The translations under genes and the position numbers were made by a program. From the NCBI GenBank assembly GCA_039545295.1, contig BCIK01000002.1, forward strand, positions 1,388,108-1,452,107: a stretch of 64,000 nt of DNA, read 5' to 3'. The notes under the pieces were generated by a model. That model made no database searches. It was not told where the DNA came from and was given only the letters and a program-made list of their open reading frames with translations. Origin of the DNA: Udeniomyces pyricola. Its lineage: Eukaryota > Basidiomycota > Tremellomycetes > Cystofilobasidiales > Mrakiaceae. Of this stretch, positions 11,209 through 22,340 are shown one piece after another. Every line of letters begins with the position of its first letter. Position 1 is the first letter of the stretch.

Positions 11209-13196
11209 ATGATGGAAGAGCAGCAGTCCGTCTCTCATCTTTTCCCTTTCAAGTCCACACCCCTGCCATAACTCACCCACTTCATCCCCTGTCTTTCCTT
11301 GCACCCCCGTCATCTAGGAAACAGGTCAGTCCATCACACCCTGTCGCCACCCCCCCCCCCTCATTTGTCTCTCTCTCTCTCTCCTTCCTCGTCGCCTCAT
11401 TTACCTAACGCTTTTATCTCGTTTCCTAATCGTCATTCTCTCTCTCTCTCTCGTCACTCACACCTAGGCGACTCCAGAGCAACTCGCCGTCGTCAACTTT
11501 CTTCGCGGCAAGACGGGTCCCAAGATCCGATCCGGTCTCCTCAACGGCAAGCGGGTCGACTACTTCAAAGGTAAAGAAGACAACCGACCCTTCCATCATC
11601 GTCATCGTCATCATCATCATCTGGCGCTTATTCTCTCAAATCTACCTACCAAACTCACAACTTCAACCCCATCACCTCAACACCCGAACCTGATCCTCTC
11701 AAACAAAACGGAAATCTCTTTCCCTTGACCTACATTGACCACCTTGACCCCATCTTGACTTCACCCATCAAACCTCAACAACACCACCATCAAGGTAAAA
11801 GCGCCATCAAAGCCGTTCTCTCCTCTGAATACGCCAAGCTCAAGAAGGTGCCCAAGGTCGAGACCGAAGAAGGGGCTATCCAACTCTTGCATTCCATCAT
11901 TCCCTTGTCAGTGGGACTACTTCTCTACCTCTCAACAATGCCCCTCATCCTTACCGTCATCAATCTCCCCCCCCCCCCCCCCCCCTTCCCTTCCCTTGCC
12001 CCATTCGCTCCCCTTACCCTCACCCCATACACGCGTTTGGTCTCACATTATCCGTTAACTCTTTCGTGCTTTCTTTTCATCCTCTGCTTGCTCCTCATTG
12101 TCTAATCGTCGGTCTTGGTTCGCTCAGGGCGTTCTACCTTCGCGTCAAGCGCTCTACCGAAGGTTCACCAAAGACGCTCCAGATCAACCCTCAACAAGCC
12201 TTCACGCCGGACGGTCAGGAGTACTACGCTTGGTTCTATGAGGGCAGTCAGTTTTGGACCATGATCATGGGCGTAGGCATGGTGGCCATCATGCTTTCTG
12301 CCGTCATGTTCCCTCTCTGGCCTTACACTCTCCGTCTAGGCGTGTGGTACCTCTCGATGGGCGTCCTCTGCATCCTCGGCGCCTTCTTCGGGATGGCGAT
12401 GTTGAGACTCGTGTTCTATTGCGTGACGGTGGTGGTGGCGAAACCGGGGATCTGGGTCTTTCCGAGGTTGTTCGAAGACGTGAGCTTTGTGAGTTTTTGT
12501 CTTTTTTTTTCTTTTCTTTTCTTTTTTCGGGTCCACTTGCGTTCTTTGGGCTTCTTCCCCGACAGGGGTTCCCTTCCGGTTCTCCTTCGTTTTCTTCTAC
12601 TTCTGGTGCATGGGGGAGGATATGGAAGGCCGGAAGGCCAGGAAAGGGGAGTGGGAGGAGGGGGGGGGGGGTTGTATGTTTGTCGCAAGAGTGCACATCC
12701 GGCAGATGCAGCTACAAAGAAAATAGCTTGATCGTAACTNCCCCCCCTCCTCCCGCCAAAAAAAGAAAAAAAAACCTCCCCGCAAAAGACAAGCTCTGGA
12801 CAATAACCTTTTCGAATCTCGTAACCCTTGCAAACCACTAACATCTCGCTGTTATGTTTGTCCCCCCCCCCCTCCTCCCCCTTTCTTTCTCTCTTCTCTC
12901 CCCCCTTCGCTTCTCAAAAACATCGGATTTCCTTTCCCACGTCCCGGTCTTTCGATCCCCAGATGGATTCCTGGACGCCGCTTTGGGGCTGGGACGTCCC
13001 GCCTCCTTCTAAGAAACGATCGTCGAAAGACAAGTCGTCATCATCGTCGAAGAAGGAGAAGGAGAAGGGTGGGAAGACGTCATCCTCGGTGGCAAAAGGA
13101 GGAGTCACAGCACCAGCAGTAAAAGAGGCGGTGTCGTCGGGGTTGAGTGAGGTCGTGGAGGGGGAAAGACAAGGGGGTGAGGAGGTTAAGGAGTGA
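11209..13196 (+). CDS. SEC62: Sec62, ER post-translational translocation subunit
   Basis: Six exons: 11209-11225, 11318-11324 (7 nt), 11468-11570, 11795-11906, 12128-12488, 12963-13196; 277 residues. The N-terminal cytosolic domain includes QATPEQLAVVNFLRGK, GLLNGKRVDYFKGKSAI and FYLRVKR. It is followed by two membrane segments (FWTMIMGVGMVAIMLSAVMF, then LGVWYLSMGVLCILGAFFGM). After them comes the signature KPGIWVFPRLFEDVSF, joined across the splice to MDSWTPLWGW, which matches the Sec62 'LF.DV.F..S..P.W.W' block. The tail is a Lys/Ser-rich basic stretch. Known role: with Sec63, Sec71 and Sec72 it drives post-translational import through the Sec61 channel. The microexon supplies the junction Q-K-Q and keeps the frame. 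The first donor (GTCCGT) is less canonical. The N at 12740 is in the last intron. Confidence 0.93.
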
Positions 13197-13993
13197 TTTT
13201 ATTAAACGTGAAGGGGAGTTTTTTTTTTGTTTTTTTTTGCAAAGGAAGGGAAAGAAAGGTGGATAAAGGGTCGTGCATAGGATGGGATTAGGATACAGGT
13301 CAGCTGGAGGTCGACGAAAGGGGGAAAACGAAAAGAGAGAGAGAGAGAGAAAAGAGCTAGGGCTAGAAAACACGCTTTCGTTTTCTTGTGTTTTTTTTTT
13401 TTCAGCTAATTCAGAGTACTGCAGTAGCCAGTTAGATAGTCTCATAGGACTTGTTTTTTTCTTTCTCTTTTATTCATATATATACGTCAAAGAACATCCT
13501 AAATGGAGCCCCGTTGGTGGACCAATGGACGAATGGATGGGATGGATAAACGGATTCTTGAGATAGACATCTATATATAAGTGGGATCATCAAAGCGTCC
13601 GGGGGGGATTTAATTCGAGGACAGATGAACGACGACCTTTAGAGCTTTGGATATATATATGTAAATATATAGGAAAGGGGGGATGGATTGGAGATCCGAT
13701 CATCTAGGCTGGGAGAAAGGAGGAGGATGGACGGATTCGAGGAATAAGTCTAGTCTAGTTCTCGTCTTCAGTGGGGAACCGAGGTAGGAGAGGGGAGTGC
13801 AAGGGGAGGAAAGGGGAGCACGATTTGAGAATGAGAAGAGAGAGAGAGAGAGAGAGTCAGGGAAACAAACAGCAGAGGATCGTCAACTGAGGAAACGAAG
13901 AAAGAAGAAGAAAAAAAGGAAGAAGAAGAAGAGGAGGAAAGGAAGAGGACTTAAGTCAACGCAGAAAGGCCAAGGGGGGGGGGGGGGGGTTTG

Positions 13994-14041
<48 letters not shown>

Positions 14042-14682
14042 TTTGACAAGGAGGAAAAGTTGAGGTCTCTAAGTAACACTGGAGGATGGAATGCAAGCCG
14101 GAACAGAACAGACAAAAAAAAACAGAACCAATAAATAGAATAGAGAATAGAAGATAAATAAAAAATATAAAATATGGTCTTTAGCGAAGGGTCTTGTTTT
14201 GGATGGGTTGTTTCTAAAGAGAAAAGAAGAAAAGAAAAAAAAGGAAAAGAAACTCGATGGTTCAATGGATCGCGGAGGAAGAAGGGATAATTAACATGAT
14301 GGTGAATGCTAAAGGAGGGGGTTCATGGATTGGATTGGATATGTGTGTTTTGCGTAAAACATGGAATGAACGAGGGGAAGAAGAAGCGGATGGTCAAGAA
14401 AGGAAGAAGAAGTAAGGATCTAATGAAGAGAAGGCAACGTTCGACTTTGAAAGACAGCAAAGAAAAGAAAAAGCGCATGCCAGAACGATCTCGATCTCGG
14501 CGTTGATGATACAGAAGAGGAACGAGATATAAAAGAAGGTTGATGGAGAGAAAAGGAAGAAGGAAGGTATGATGACAGATGCAGAAAAGGAAGAAGGAAG
14601 GTATGATGACGGATGCAGAAAAGGAAGGGGAAAAAAAGTAGGAATGGGTAGGAGGAAGGGGGAGTGGGAAGAAGAGGAGCAT
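13197..14682. other. Convergent intergenic region SEC62/KRE6 with long G tracts
   Basis: Holds the 3' UTRs of SEC62 (+) and the KRE6-like gene (-). It contains a 16-G run at 13974-13989 and a 42-G run at 13999-14040 separated by TTTGAAAGA, several GA-rich microsatellites (13335-13350, 13838-13856), and a duplicated GATGCAGAAAAGGAAGAAGG-like segment near 14577-14625. No gene is supported. Confidence 0.6.
13974..14040 (+). repeat. Poly-G tracts (16 G and 42 G)
   Basis: Two uninterrupted guanine runs, 13974-13989 and 13999-14040, on the plus strand. They lie between the tails of SEC62 and the KRE6-like gene. Exact length is probably unreliable in the assembly. Such runs can form G-quadruplexes on the plus strand or in a SEC62 read-through transcript. 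Confidence 0.85.
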
Positions 14683-17600
14683 TTAACACCCATCCTATCG
14701 GCGCAGAGAAACGAATGCACACACACACACACACAAGAAACAACAGAAAAATGATTATCCCAAAACGATTCATCAGCTTGACAGACCCCCCATAGGAAGA
14801 AACCGTCCAGACAAAGACAGAGAATCACGTACCGAAAGCCGGTTTCGCGGTTTGGGAATCCCCGGGTTGGCTTGCTCCCAGGTCGTCAAGTTGTAATTCT
14901 ATTCGGTCACCAGAAGCACACGCCCGTTCCACGAGTTGAAAGGTGCGATAACAGAAAAGGGGGGGGAGGGGGAGGGCGGGAGAAGACAAAGGAAAGTTGG
15001 ACGAAAGAAGGGATTAGCGACGTATTGTTTTTATTGGATTTTTTTCTTCTAAAAACGGAACTTTTTGAGGAGGTTCGGTATAGAGCACGCAAGATAAATA
15101 AGTCGAGAGATCAAGACGTACGCTGTACGCCTCAGGGTACCTGGCAATGTACTCAGCCGTAGGCATGGTATCGGGCGAGCAGCCAATGTTCTGAGGTTGT
15201 TTTGTGTATGAGATAGGGTATGCAAAATCAATATATCAGACGGCAGGTATGAAGGGCCGAGAGGCATGTATACGGCTTAAAGAAAAAGAAAAAAAAAAGA
15301 GGATAAAGAAAACCGATTTTGACGTACCTTCTTGGCAGGATCCTGGTAAACTCGAATGTAGTCCAAATCTGCGATCAAAAGCCCCCACGTACAGGTAACA
15401 CGCGACAAGAAGAGGAAGCATGGAAAGTAAAGGGCAAGAGGGGAGAGATTTAGCAAGAGCGGAAACAAGATAAAAAAGCAGAAGAGGGACCAAGGGTTTC
15501 CTCTTTTTTCTATCAATCGATACAGAAGTAGGATTACAAAAGGGACAACGGCGCGACGTACACATGTGAACGGGAAGCATGTTGGCGATTTTCTGCGGAA
15601 CCAAAAAGAAATGAAAAAGAACACGATGGCAAGGCGAAGCCAGGAAGAAAGAGAAAGCGGCACGTATCAGCGCTTCTTCGAAGAGACAGATTCGAGGTTA
15701 TGTGAGATGATCGAGATCGGAACGGACTTGGTACTCAATCTGATGCATAAAGAAAAAAATTGAATGATGTGATGAGGATCAGTAGGAGTTCGGTTTTGAG
15801 ACGGATAGGGGTGAGGACCAAAGAAGAAGAAAGGACGGAATGAAGAAAGTGTAGAGGTAAACGAGAAAAAGGGGGCCACGAACCGCTCCGAAGGCCGTAG
15901 AGATCGCCAAGTTGATGATGATGTCTGGCAAAGATGAAGATGAGGACGACCAACAGAAATGGCAAAGGTATCGAGATCAGATTCAGATGAGAGATGAGTT
16001 GCAACAATGATAGATAGCGAATGGTGCCAGGGTGCTATGACAGCAAGGGCAGGTGAAGTGAAAGCCGGAAAAGAGGGGAAAGAGGGTTGTACTCACACAC
16101 TACAAACAAGGTTCAAACAAAACACGCGATAGGTCAGCATAGGCTCTTGAGGGAAACACAGCATATTGCAACCAAACGACCCTTTGCACCCAAGCCCCTG
16201 AAAGATGAACAACGAAACGTACTGGGTTCTTCGGGTACGGGCCGATCGCCTACGTCAAGCTCGACGTTAGCAGCCATACCGCCACCTTCATAAGTCCACG
16301 AGGGCTTGTCGTCGCTGAACCAAGTGATATATCCATCCGATGAGGGCTTTTTTTTTGGTGTGCGTGTGATATATGCGAGAGACGAGATTTCGAGATCAGC
16401 TCGTATCGTTTTCGCACGCGTCGTTTTGGTTCGTTTCCCAATCCAGCTGCTCATCTCCCCTCATGCTCGGCCGTACTCCTTGGGAGAAAGAAGAAACATT
16501 GGCTCGAAACGCGGAAAGAGTGTAACCAAGCCAAAAAAAACGAACCTCATACTCAAACGCATATACCGAGAACAAATCGCTAAGCTCGCCGTTGGGCAAG
16601 TACTCGTACGCGTTCTTGTTCGTCGAGGTAAGGGCCGAAGCGGATTGTTGGAACTGTCCTCCCGAGTACGAGTTGAGTTCGGTGATGGTTTTGTTATAAC
16701 TGTTTGCGCGCCGAAAAGAGAGAAGAAGAAAGAAGAACGTTGAAAGAAAAGACCGGGAGACGAAATATCAGTACGGGTTGGGAGAAGAGAGAAAACGGAA
16801 TGATTTGAAGAACGTACAACACCGAGTTGGTTGCGCTGTGAATCGATATACATAGGAATAATCAAGTTAACGAATTAGCGTCGCAAAGAGAGGGACAAAC
16901 AGAGGGGAGCCGGGGCATGGTGTCAAAGTACGTACTTGAGGAACTGGAGTACATGTTGATCCAGAGTTTCATATCGGGACGTCATCAGTATTCATATAGG
17001 CGGTGCCACGTGGGGATCGCCAGGGTGAACTTACCTTGTACTTGGGGCTAGAGGAAATCATACAAAACAACGGGGAATGAAGAGGTAGGCGAACGAAAGT
17101 CAGCTATCGTCGCCACTTGATCAATCAGTAGGATCGAGCCAGCATAAAAACAATGAGCAAACGCACTTGAAGGGGGCGAATTGGCACGACTTGAGTAGGA
17201 AACCAAGAGGTCAAGGAGAGAAATGTCCAGGTGATGTAAGAAGGATTCAGCCTGAGGACAAGGCTCGGAAGTCAACATTCAACTCGAAGGATATCCGGGA
17301 TGAACAAACGAACCTGAGAGACTTGTCCAATTCGCAGGTCGTTGTCAACCTGAGCCTCGATGACATCAATCTGTTCCCAGACCATCCAGAGTGAGACGAT
17401 AACAATAAACAGGCGATTATGAGGTCCGTTTAGCTTCACCGCGTCGCCGCTATATCAAGGGATACGTCCACCCCCGCTCGGAGCAGCAGCGAAGGCAAAG
17501 CTCCTCACTCACCTCGGGTGCCGATCTGCCCCTCCATGTGCCATCGCTGTTCTTGGGCCCGGGATGCGTCTTATCGCTGGGGCACGTGCACCGCGAGAGT

Positions 17601-19940
17601 CGTTGGCCGGGAAGATAGGAAATGGGCGTGTCCCAGGTGGAGGCGGTGAGGGCCGCGGCAGGGATTCCGTCCGCCGAGGTTTGGTTGGCAAGGGTACCGG
17701 CGTCACAAGAATTGTACTACAACAATAAGAACAAACAAAGTGATGGACCAGGTCATGCAAGAGAGGCGTCAGTTGCGAGGCATCGGTGAAATCAGATGAA
17801 GTAAATGGAAGCGAGGAAATCTTCTACGGACGGTATAAGGCCAAAGACCATCGAGAGTTGCACCGTAACCGCTACATAAGGCAAGTCATAGGCAGTAACG
17901 CAGAGCGTATCGACAGACGAAAGTTCAGTCGTCTTGATCGTTGTCCATGCTCATCGCATATTGACCAAAGGAAATCAGATCAACGCACACTCGTCCCAGA
18001 TTACCCATCGTCCAAACGGCCGGCCACAAACCGTAGACATCGGATCGACCGGGCAGACGGACCGACGCTTCAACTGAAACAAGGAGCACAAATCGTTCAG
18101 AAACAGTCAGTATGATAGATCAAGCGTGTGTGCGTGTGAAGATATACTAGGCAAGAGACGCACTTCTTCCACCAGTGAAGCTGGATCCAGAAAGAGCAGC
18201 AATCAAAGATACCAAAGGAAAAGATTGGACGGATCAGAAGTCAGTTAGTTAGACCGTCTCTGCAGCAGCAACAACAATCACGTCAAAGCCATAGCGTAAG
18301 GCATGCGTGTCGAGTCAATAGACGCACCAGAACTTGTTCCAACTCGAGATTTCAGCGCCAGTATAGCTACGATCCAGATAGATAAATAGATGTCACAGTG
18401 AGCGATTGACTCTACATTCTCGCACCATCCCACACGAAAGTAAGATTGAAGAGCGCGAAGGCGAAGAGACAGGGAGTAACGGTGAAAGGAGACCGACTTG
18501 AGATCGTGCTGGTTGAGATCCGAGAGCGTAAGCACAAGCGATCCATTGGCGGTGGTGATAGCTGCATGTTGCGTGATCAAAACATGATCAGTCCATCGCT
18601 ATCGAGAAAGAGAGAGGGTAAATAATCATACACGCCCAAAAGCATGCTGACGTACCTCGAGGGTCGTAATATTCGAGATCGTTCGTCGCCCAGGCATGCA
18701 GGTTCACAGCCTCGAAGAAAGGATCGTCTCCAGGCCAGAAGGTTCGACCGTCAGTGTTGAACTCGTCCGTAAAGACGGCCTGGAATGTGGAAGAAAGCGG
18801 GAGAAAGGTAGCGGTCCGGATGAGAGATATGAACGAGGAAAGTCGATGAGGTCCACGAGCGGAGACGTGTTCGGAGACGAAGATGGACGAACCACCCAAT
18901 CTTCTCCTCCCGCATGTGGCGTGATAGTCAACGCATCCTCGGGTGTATCAGGATCAATGAGGCCAAAATCTGTTTCGATGACAGAGGAAAAACGATAGTT
19001 CCAGGTGGAGGAGGGGGAGGGGAAATAGGATAACAAGAGGGGCAAGATAGGCATAAATAAGGTCAGGCCAGGGGCTGGCATGAGGAATAGTGTTGTGAAA
19101 AGAGACGGACCTCCGACCATGGTAGGGACTTGACCACTTGCATTGACACCTCCAAGGTTGAAGGTTCCACTTGATTTCAAGGCAGTCCCCTTGTGAAGCT
19201 CGACAATCATTGGGTAACCGGCACTGAGGAAGCACAAGAGACGTGTCGTCAACCAAACAAGCCGTGGGACGGTAGGGGAACACGTCAATACCAGCTCCTT
19301 CTCTGAAGCCTTCCGTCCTTTGCAGCCGGTTCCCAACACCGCCGTGTCTTTCAATCTGAAAAAGAGATGGTCTGCTCACAAGAGCATCAGGAGAGATCCG
19401 ATGAGGATAGCCAGGCAACCGAGGTTGGTGAGGCCTCGAAGCGTAAAGAGGCCATGGCTCCGCTTGGTTTGGTACTTCTCATCGGCGTTGTGAAGCCAAT
19501 CGTCTTGTTCGTACTCGTCATAAGCAGGGTAAGAGGCGCCAGGAAGGTCGAACTGAGAATGCTACAGGATGGAAAGCAGCGATGGTGAGGTCAGGTTGGG
19601 AATCCATCGTGCGCTCAATGCCGTTTGGTCCTTTGGAAAGCTTCGTCTCTCGTTTCCCCTGACGTCGTTTCTTGTAGCCGACATCGTTACCTCGCCTGTT
19701 CCATCATTCGAACCCATACCGTCGAGAGAGCCGACGACAGACAAGGATACTCACCCTCTCGCTGTTGGTGAGACCGCCGACAGGGACGACTGAACCACGC
19801 CTGGACTCGCTCAAGGAGTAATTGCTCTCATCCGAATTGGACCGGGAGACAATCGCTCGATGGTCGGAGCTGTTCTCGAGATCGCGCGACGCCACGAGGG
19901 GACGGGCCGTGTTCCAAGCGTCGGTTTGTTGAGACGACAT
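14683..19940 (-). CDS. KRE6: Kre6/Skn1-family beta-1,6-glucan synthesis protein (GH16 fold, type II membrane)
   Basis: Twenty-five exons on the minus strand, from 19940: 19940-19755, 19561-19380, 19223-19111, 18969-18896, 18779-18656, 18561-18498, 18366-18328, 18180-18164, 18073-17989, 17871-17832, 17716-17513, 17370-17314, 17189-17167, 17047-17035, 16943-16936, 16835-16818, 16699-16546, 16346-16223, 15924-15884, 15739-15728, 15592-15562, 15368-15328, 15190-15122, 14898-14833, 14694-14683; 598 residues. A Ser-rich cytosolic N-terminus (about 1-100) leads to one membrane segment (LGCLAILIGSLLMLL, about 105-125). The lumenal Kre6 blocks follow in order: GLIDPDTPED, FTDEFNTDGRTFWPGDDP, ITTANGSLVLT, SSWNKFCFTGGRIEASVRLPG split by introns, LWPAVWTMGNLGR, the GH16 motif E376-I-D378-V-I-E381, YITWF, LDYIRVYQ, and the C-terminal NRLSDGC. 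The family acts in the ER/Golgi and is required for beta-1,6-glucan. Splitting into many tiny exons is the odd feature. Confidence 0.93.
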
Positions 19941-20337
19941 GGAGGATGAAGGATTGATAGTTGATAGTCGATAGTCGATAGGCGACTGGAGTGGAAGGAG
20001 AGGGAAGGGTAGAAGTCACTAGGGCGGGGAAGAGGGAAGGGAGCGTGCGTGCTTGAGGCTTAACGACCGGCCGGGCAAGATTCGACCTGGCGGGATATAC
20101 TCGTCGGGATGAAATCGGTGAGGGATGACTGCGAGCAGGGGAACAAGACTCGGGGCAAGGATGAGTGGACTGTGACTAAGAGTTGGGGATGATATGGGTC
20201 GGTGGAGGTCCAACGTCGGAACGGGTCAGGATGGGTCAGCGGTTTCTTTCGTGTTTGGAAGAAACGCTCAAAGGCGAAAAGCGTGGTGACACAACGGAAA
20301 CCATCGGGAATGTGATTATGATGAGCGGCGGCCGGTC

Positions 20338-20345
20338 TATAAATA
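20338..20345 (+). promoter_or_regulatory. Candidate TATA box (TATAAATA)
   Basis: A perfect TATAAATA on the plus strand, 52 bp before an ATG in a favourable CCAACATG context at 20397. It is followed by a CAT-repeat, CA-rich leader, which looks like a fungal 5' UTR. It is about 650 bp upstream of the F-box-like start, too far to be its usual core promoter unless the leader is long. Confidence 0.45.
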
Positions 20346-20396
20346 ACCCTCCATCATCATCATCATCATCACAACACAAACCCTCATCATCCCAAC

Positions 20397-20567
20397 ATGA
20401 AATCAATCGCGTCTAGCTGCTCGCGCTGTACCACGTACTCACGACAATCCATCAGCTACAGCCTCGTTCATCTTGGCTTTCTGCTCAAATTCATATTTAC
20501 TCTATACTATCCGCCCGGACTGACACCATCCTCAATCATTTCCTTCTCTTCAATGCTTATAGTATGA
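20397..20567 (+). CDS. Possible small protein behind a TATA box (hypothetical)
   Basis: Open frame of 56 codons starting MKSIASSCSRCTTYS. The second half is hydrophobic (LVHLGFLLKFIFTLYY), which could be a membrane segment. Support is positional: TATAAATA 52 bp upstream, a CA-rich leader and a good start context. There is no homology I recognise and the frame could be chance. It may instead be an upstream ORF in a long F-box leader, or only the first exon of a spliced gene. Confidence 0.25.
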   Translation: MKSIASSCSRCTTYSRQSISYSLVHLGFLLKFIFTLYYPPGLTPSSIISFSSMLIV

Positions 20568-20997
20568 TGTATCGTTCGACAATCATACATGTACTAGCGC
20601 GAGGTGAGGGCGGCTGGGCCTAGCTTCGATTCGCGGTGACTTGACGGTACGTGGTACTACGCATACATGTGACTGAAGGAAGTATGCATATACGGTGTTG
20701 ATTCGAATGCATATACAGATATTGGCATCACCCTGCATGGGTGTTGATGGGTGCTGATGAGTAAAAACGTATAGTGATTCGTTCAGATAGAAAATGGGTT
20801 CGATCTAAGATCCAAGATCTGATCGATCTCATCATGCCGGAATAATGATTACGTGACGCGCTACTCCCAGCTTCGACATCTTTAGAACGCGACGTTCAGC
20901 ACCCGACCGGCCATCAACAACTTTCCCCCATCCGCCTTCCTCGTTCAACGTGCAACGTTCAGTGGTCCCTCATCTGCCCTACCTGACCGCTCTTATC

Positions 20998-22340
20998 ATG
21001 CCCGATCTCCCGACCGAGCTTCATCACATCATCATCCGTTCCTATTTCGGCGCGGACGTCGCCTCGACTCCCGAAGAACCCTACATGCTCCCCGAGGGCT
21101 ACAAATCCCTCCTCCTCGTCTCGCGGTCCTTCCACGATATGGCATTACCGCTGGTGTACCGTTCAATCTGCATCGAGGAAGAATGCTCCTGGTTAAAATA
21201 CTTTGACGCCGACAGCGGGTTGTTCGTCACCGGAGAGGACGCTGAAAGAAAGGCGAGCTGGGTCAAGGAACTCACCATCTGCCTTGACTGGCATCCGTAC
21301 ACCCGCCGCAGGACGCCAGAGATCATCCCTTGGCCCATCAACATGCGTCTTGTCGAACAGGAAATGGGGCGCAGAAAGAACAAAGGCGACTTGGAAAGCA
21401 TGGGCTATGACTACGATTTGGACTTTGATCCGACCTACAGACTCGGCATCGTTGACCTCCCAAATTTGACTCGACTTTGCCTTAGTCATAAAGTGGGATC
21501 ACATGGGGGAGAAGGAGAAGACTCCAACCTCTGGCGAACAGTCCGATGCTATGATCGCCGTTTAGACAGCGAGGTTGTAGACGGCATCGTCCAAGCAATC
21601 ACTACGGATGTCGCCAACATCACCAGCGCATTCATGTGCGACTACTTCGATGACCACCCCTCTCGGCTCGAGATCTCCCTCTGCGAACTCACCACCCATC
21701 GCAAAACCCTCGCATCCTATTATTTCCTCGACAATCCTTGTCCCCAACCCAATGACCTCTCCATTCACTACTACCTCACGTATTCTGACTATTGCAGCGA
21801 TCGTAAGTCTACCATTGAAACCCAGGTAGAAGATCTCATCCAGAAACTCGACAGCGTCGAACACTGCCTTAGGGAGGATCGAGACCGATACACCGTCTAT
21901 CTCCGTCGATATCCCGACCCCATGATCGCTCAAATCCTGGATAAGCTCGACAACGCTGGCGATGTGGCACGGAGGCGGCGACTCGGGGCGGTTTGGATGA
22001 CAAGGGATTATAGCGGCAACACAACCCCGCTCTGGGTGAGTACCTATGTTCTTTTATCTCCACAGAACTGGGGTACCTTCCAGCGCTTTAGTTGCTGTCG
22101 CCATCTTCTGAGGAGTTGGGTAGGAGACCGTGGGATGGCAAGGTTGTGTCGACTGACAGAATAATATTGCCTATGTAACCCGTCTCTTTTTTTTTCTTCT
22201 CATCATTTCCTCTGTAGCCCAGATCCGACCGACCTCTACATCTCGTCTCGAATCCTGCGCAGGCCACAAGTTTTTCAGACGCTTGCCTTCCTCCCCTCGT
22301 CTCTTCCAACGACTTCAAGATCCAAAATCTCCGCTACTAG
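20998..22340 (+). CDS. F-box-like protein
   Basis: Two exons: 20998-22035 and 22218-22340; 386 residues. The start chosen is the ATG at 20998 because the F-box-like block follows at once: MPDLPTELHHIIIRSYF, then LLLVSRSFHDMALPLVYRSI, the usual LP.E....I......L..VS..F...A.P.LY..I pattern (residues about 2-60). The frame is open 48 bases upstream of it. The remainder has scattered leucine-rich segments (LGIVDLPNLTRLCLSHKVG) and acidic patches but no recognisable repeat domain. Known role of such proteins in fungi: substrate adaptors of SCF ubiquitin ligases via Skp1. The intron at 22036-22217 has GTGAGT and CTGTAG ends and replaces an in-frame read-through that stops at 22164. The target is unknown. 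Confidence 0.7.

Larger units (their letters stand above)
19941..20997. promoter_or_regulatory. Divergent intergenic region, KRE6-like (-) and F-box-like (+)
   Basis: About 1.06 kb between the two start codons. It contains a plus-strand TATAAATA at 20338-20345, followed by a CAT/CAA-rich leader and a short ORF at 20397, plus AT-rich sequence around 20690-20830. The F-box leader (about 20880-20997) is pyrimidine-rich. No other gene is supported. Confidence 0.5.

Noticed and set aside
12254..12841. 195-codon plus-strand Arg/His-rich frame
   Set aside because: Out-of-frame shadow of SEC62 exon 5 running into the intron and an N.
16936..16990. Minus-strand segment reading P-D-M-K-L-W-I-N-M-Y next to KRE6 exon 15
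   Set aside because: It looks like coding text, but no AG acceptor precedes it. The only acceptor (CTCCAG) lies after it, so only the 8-nt exon is used and the frame closes with that choice.
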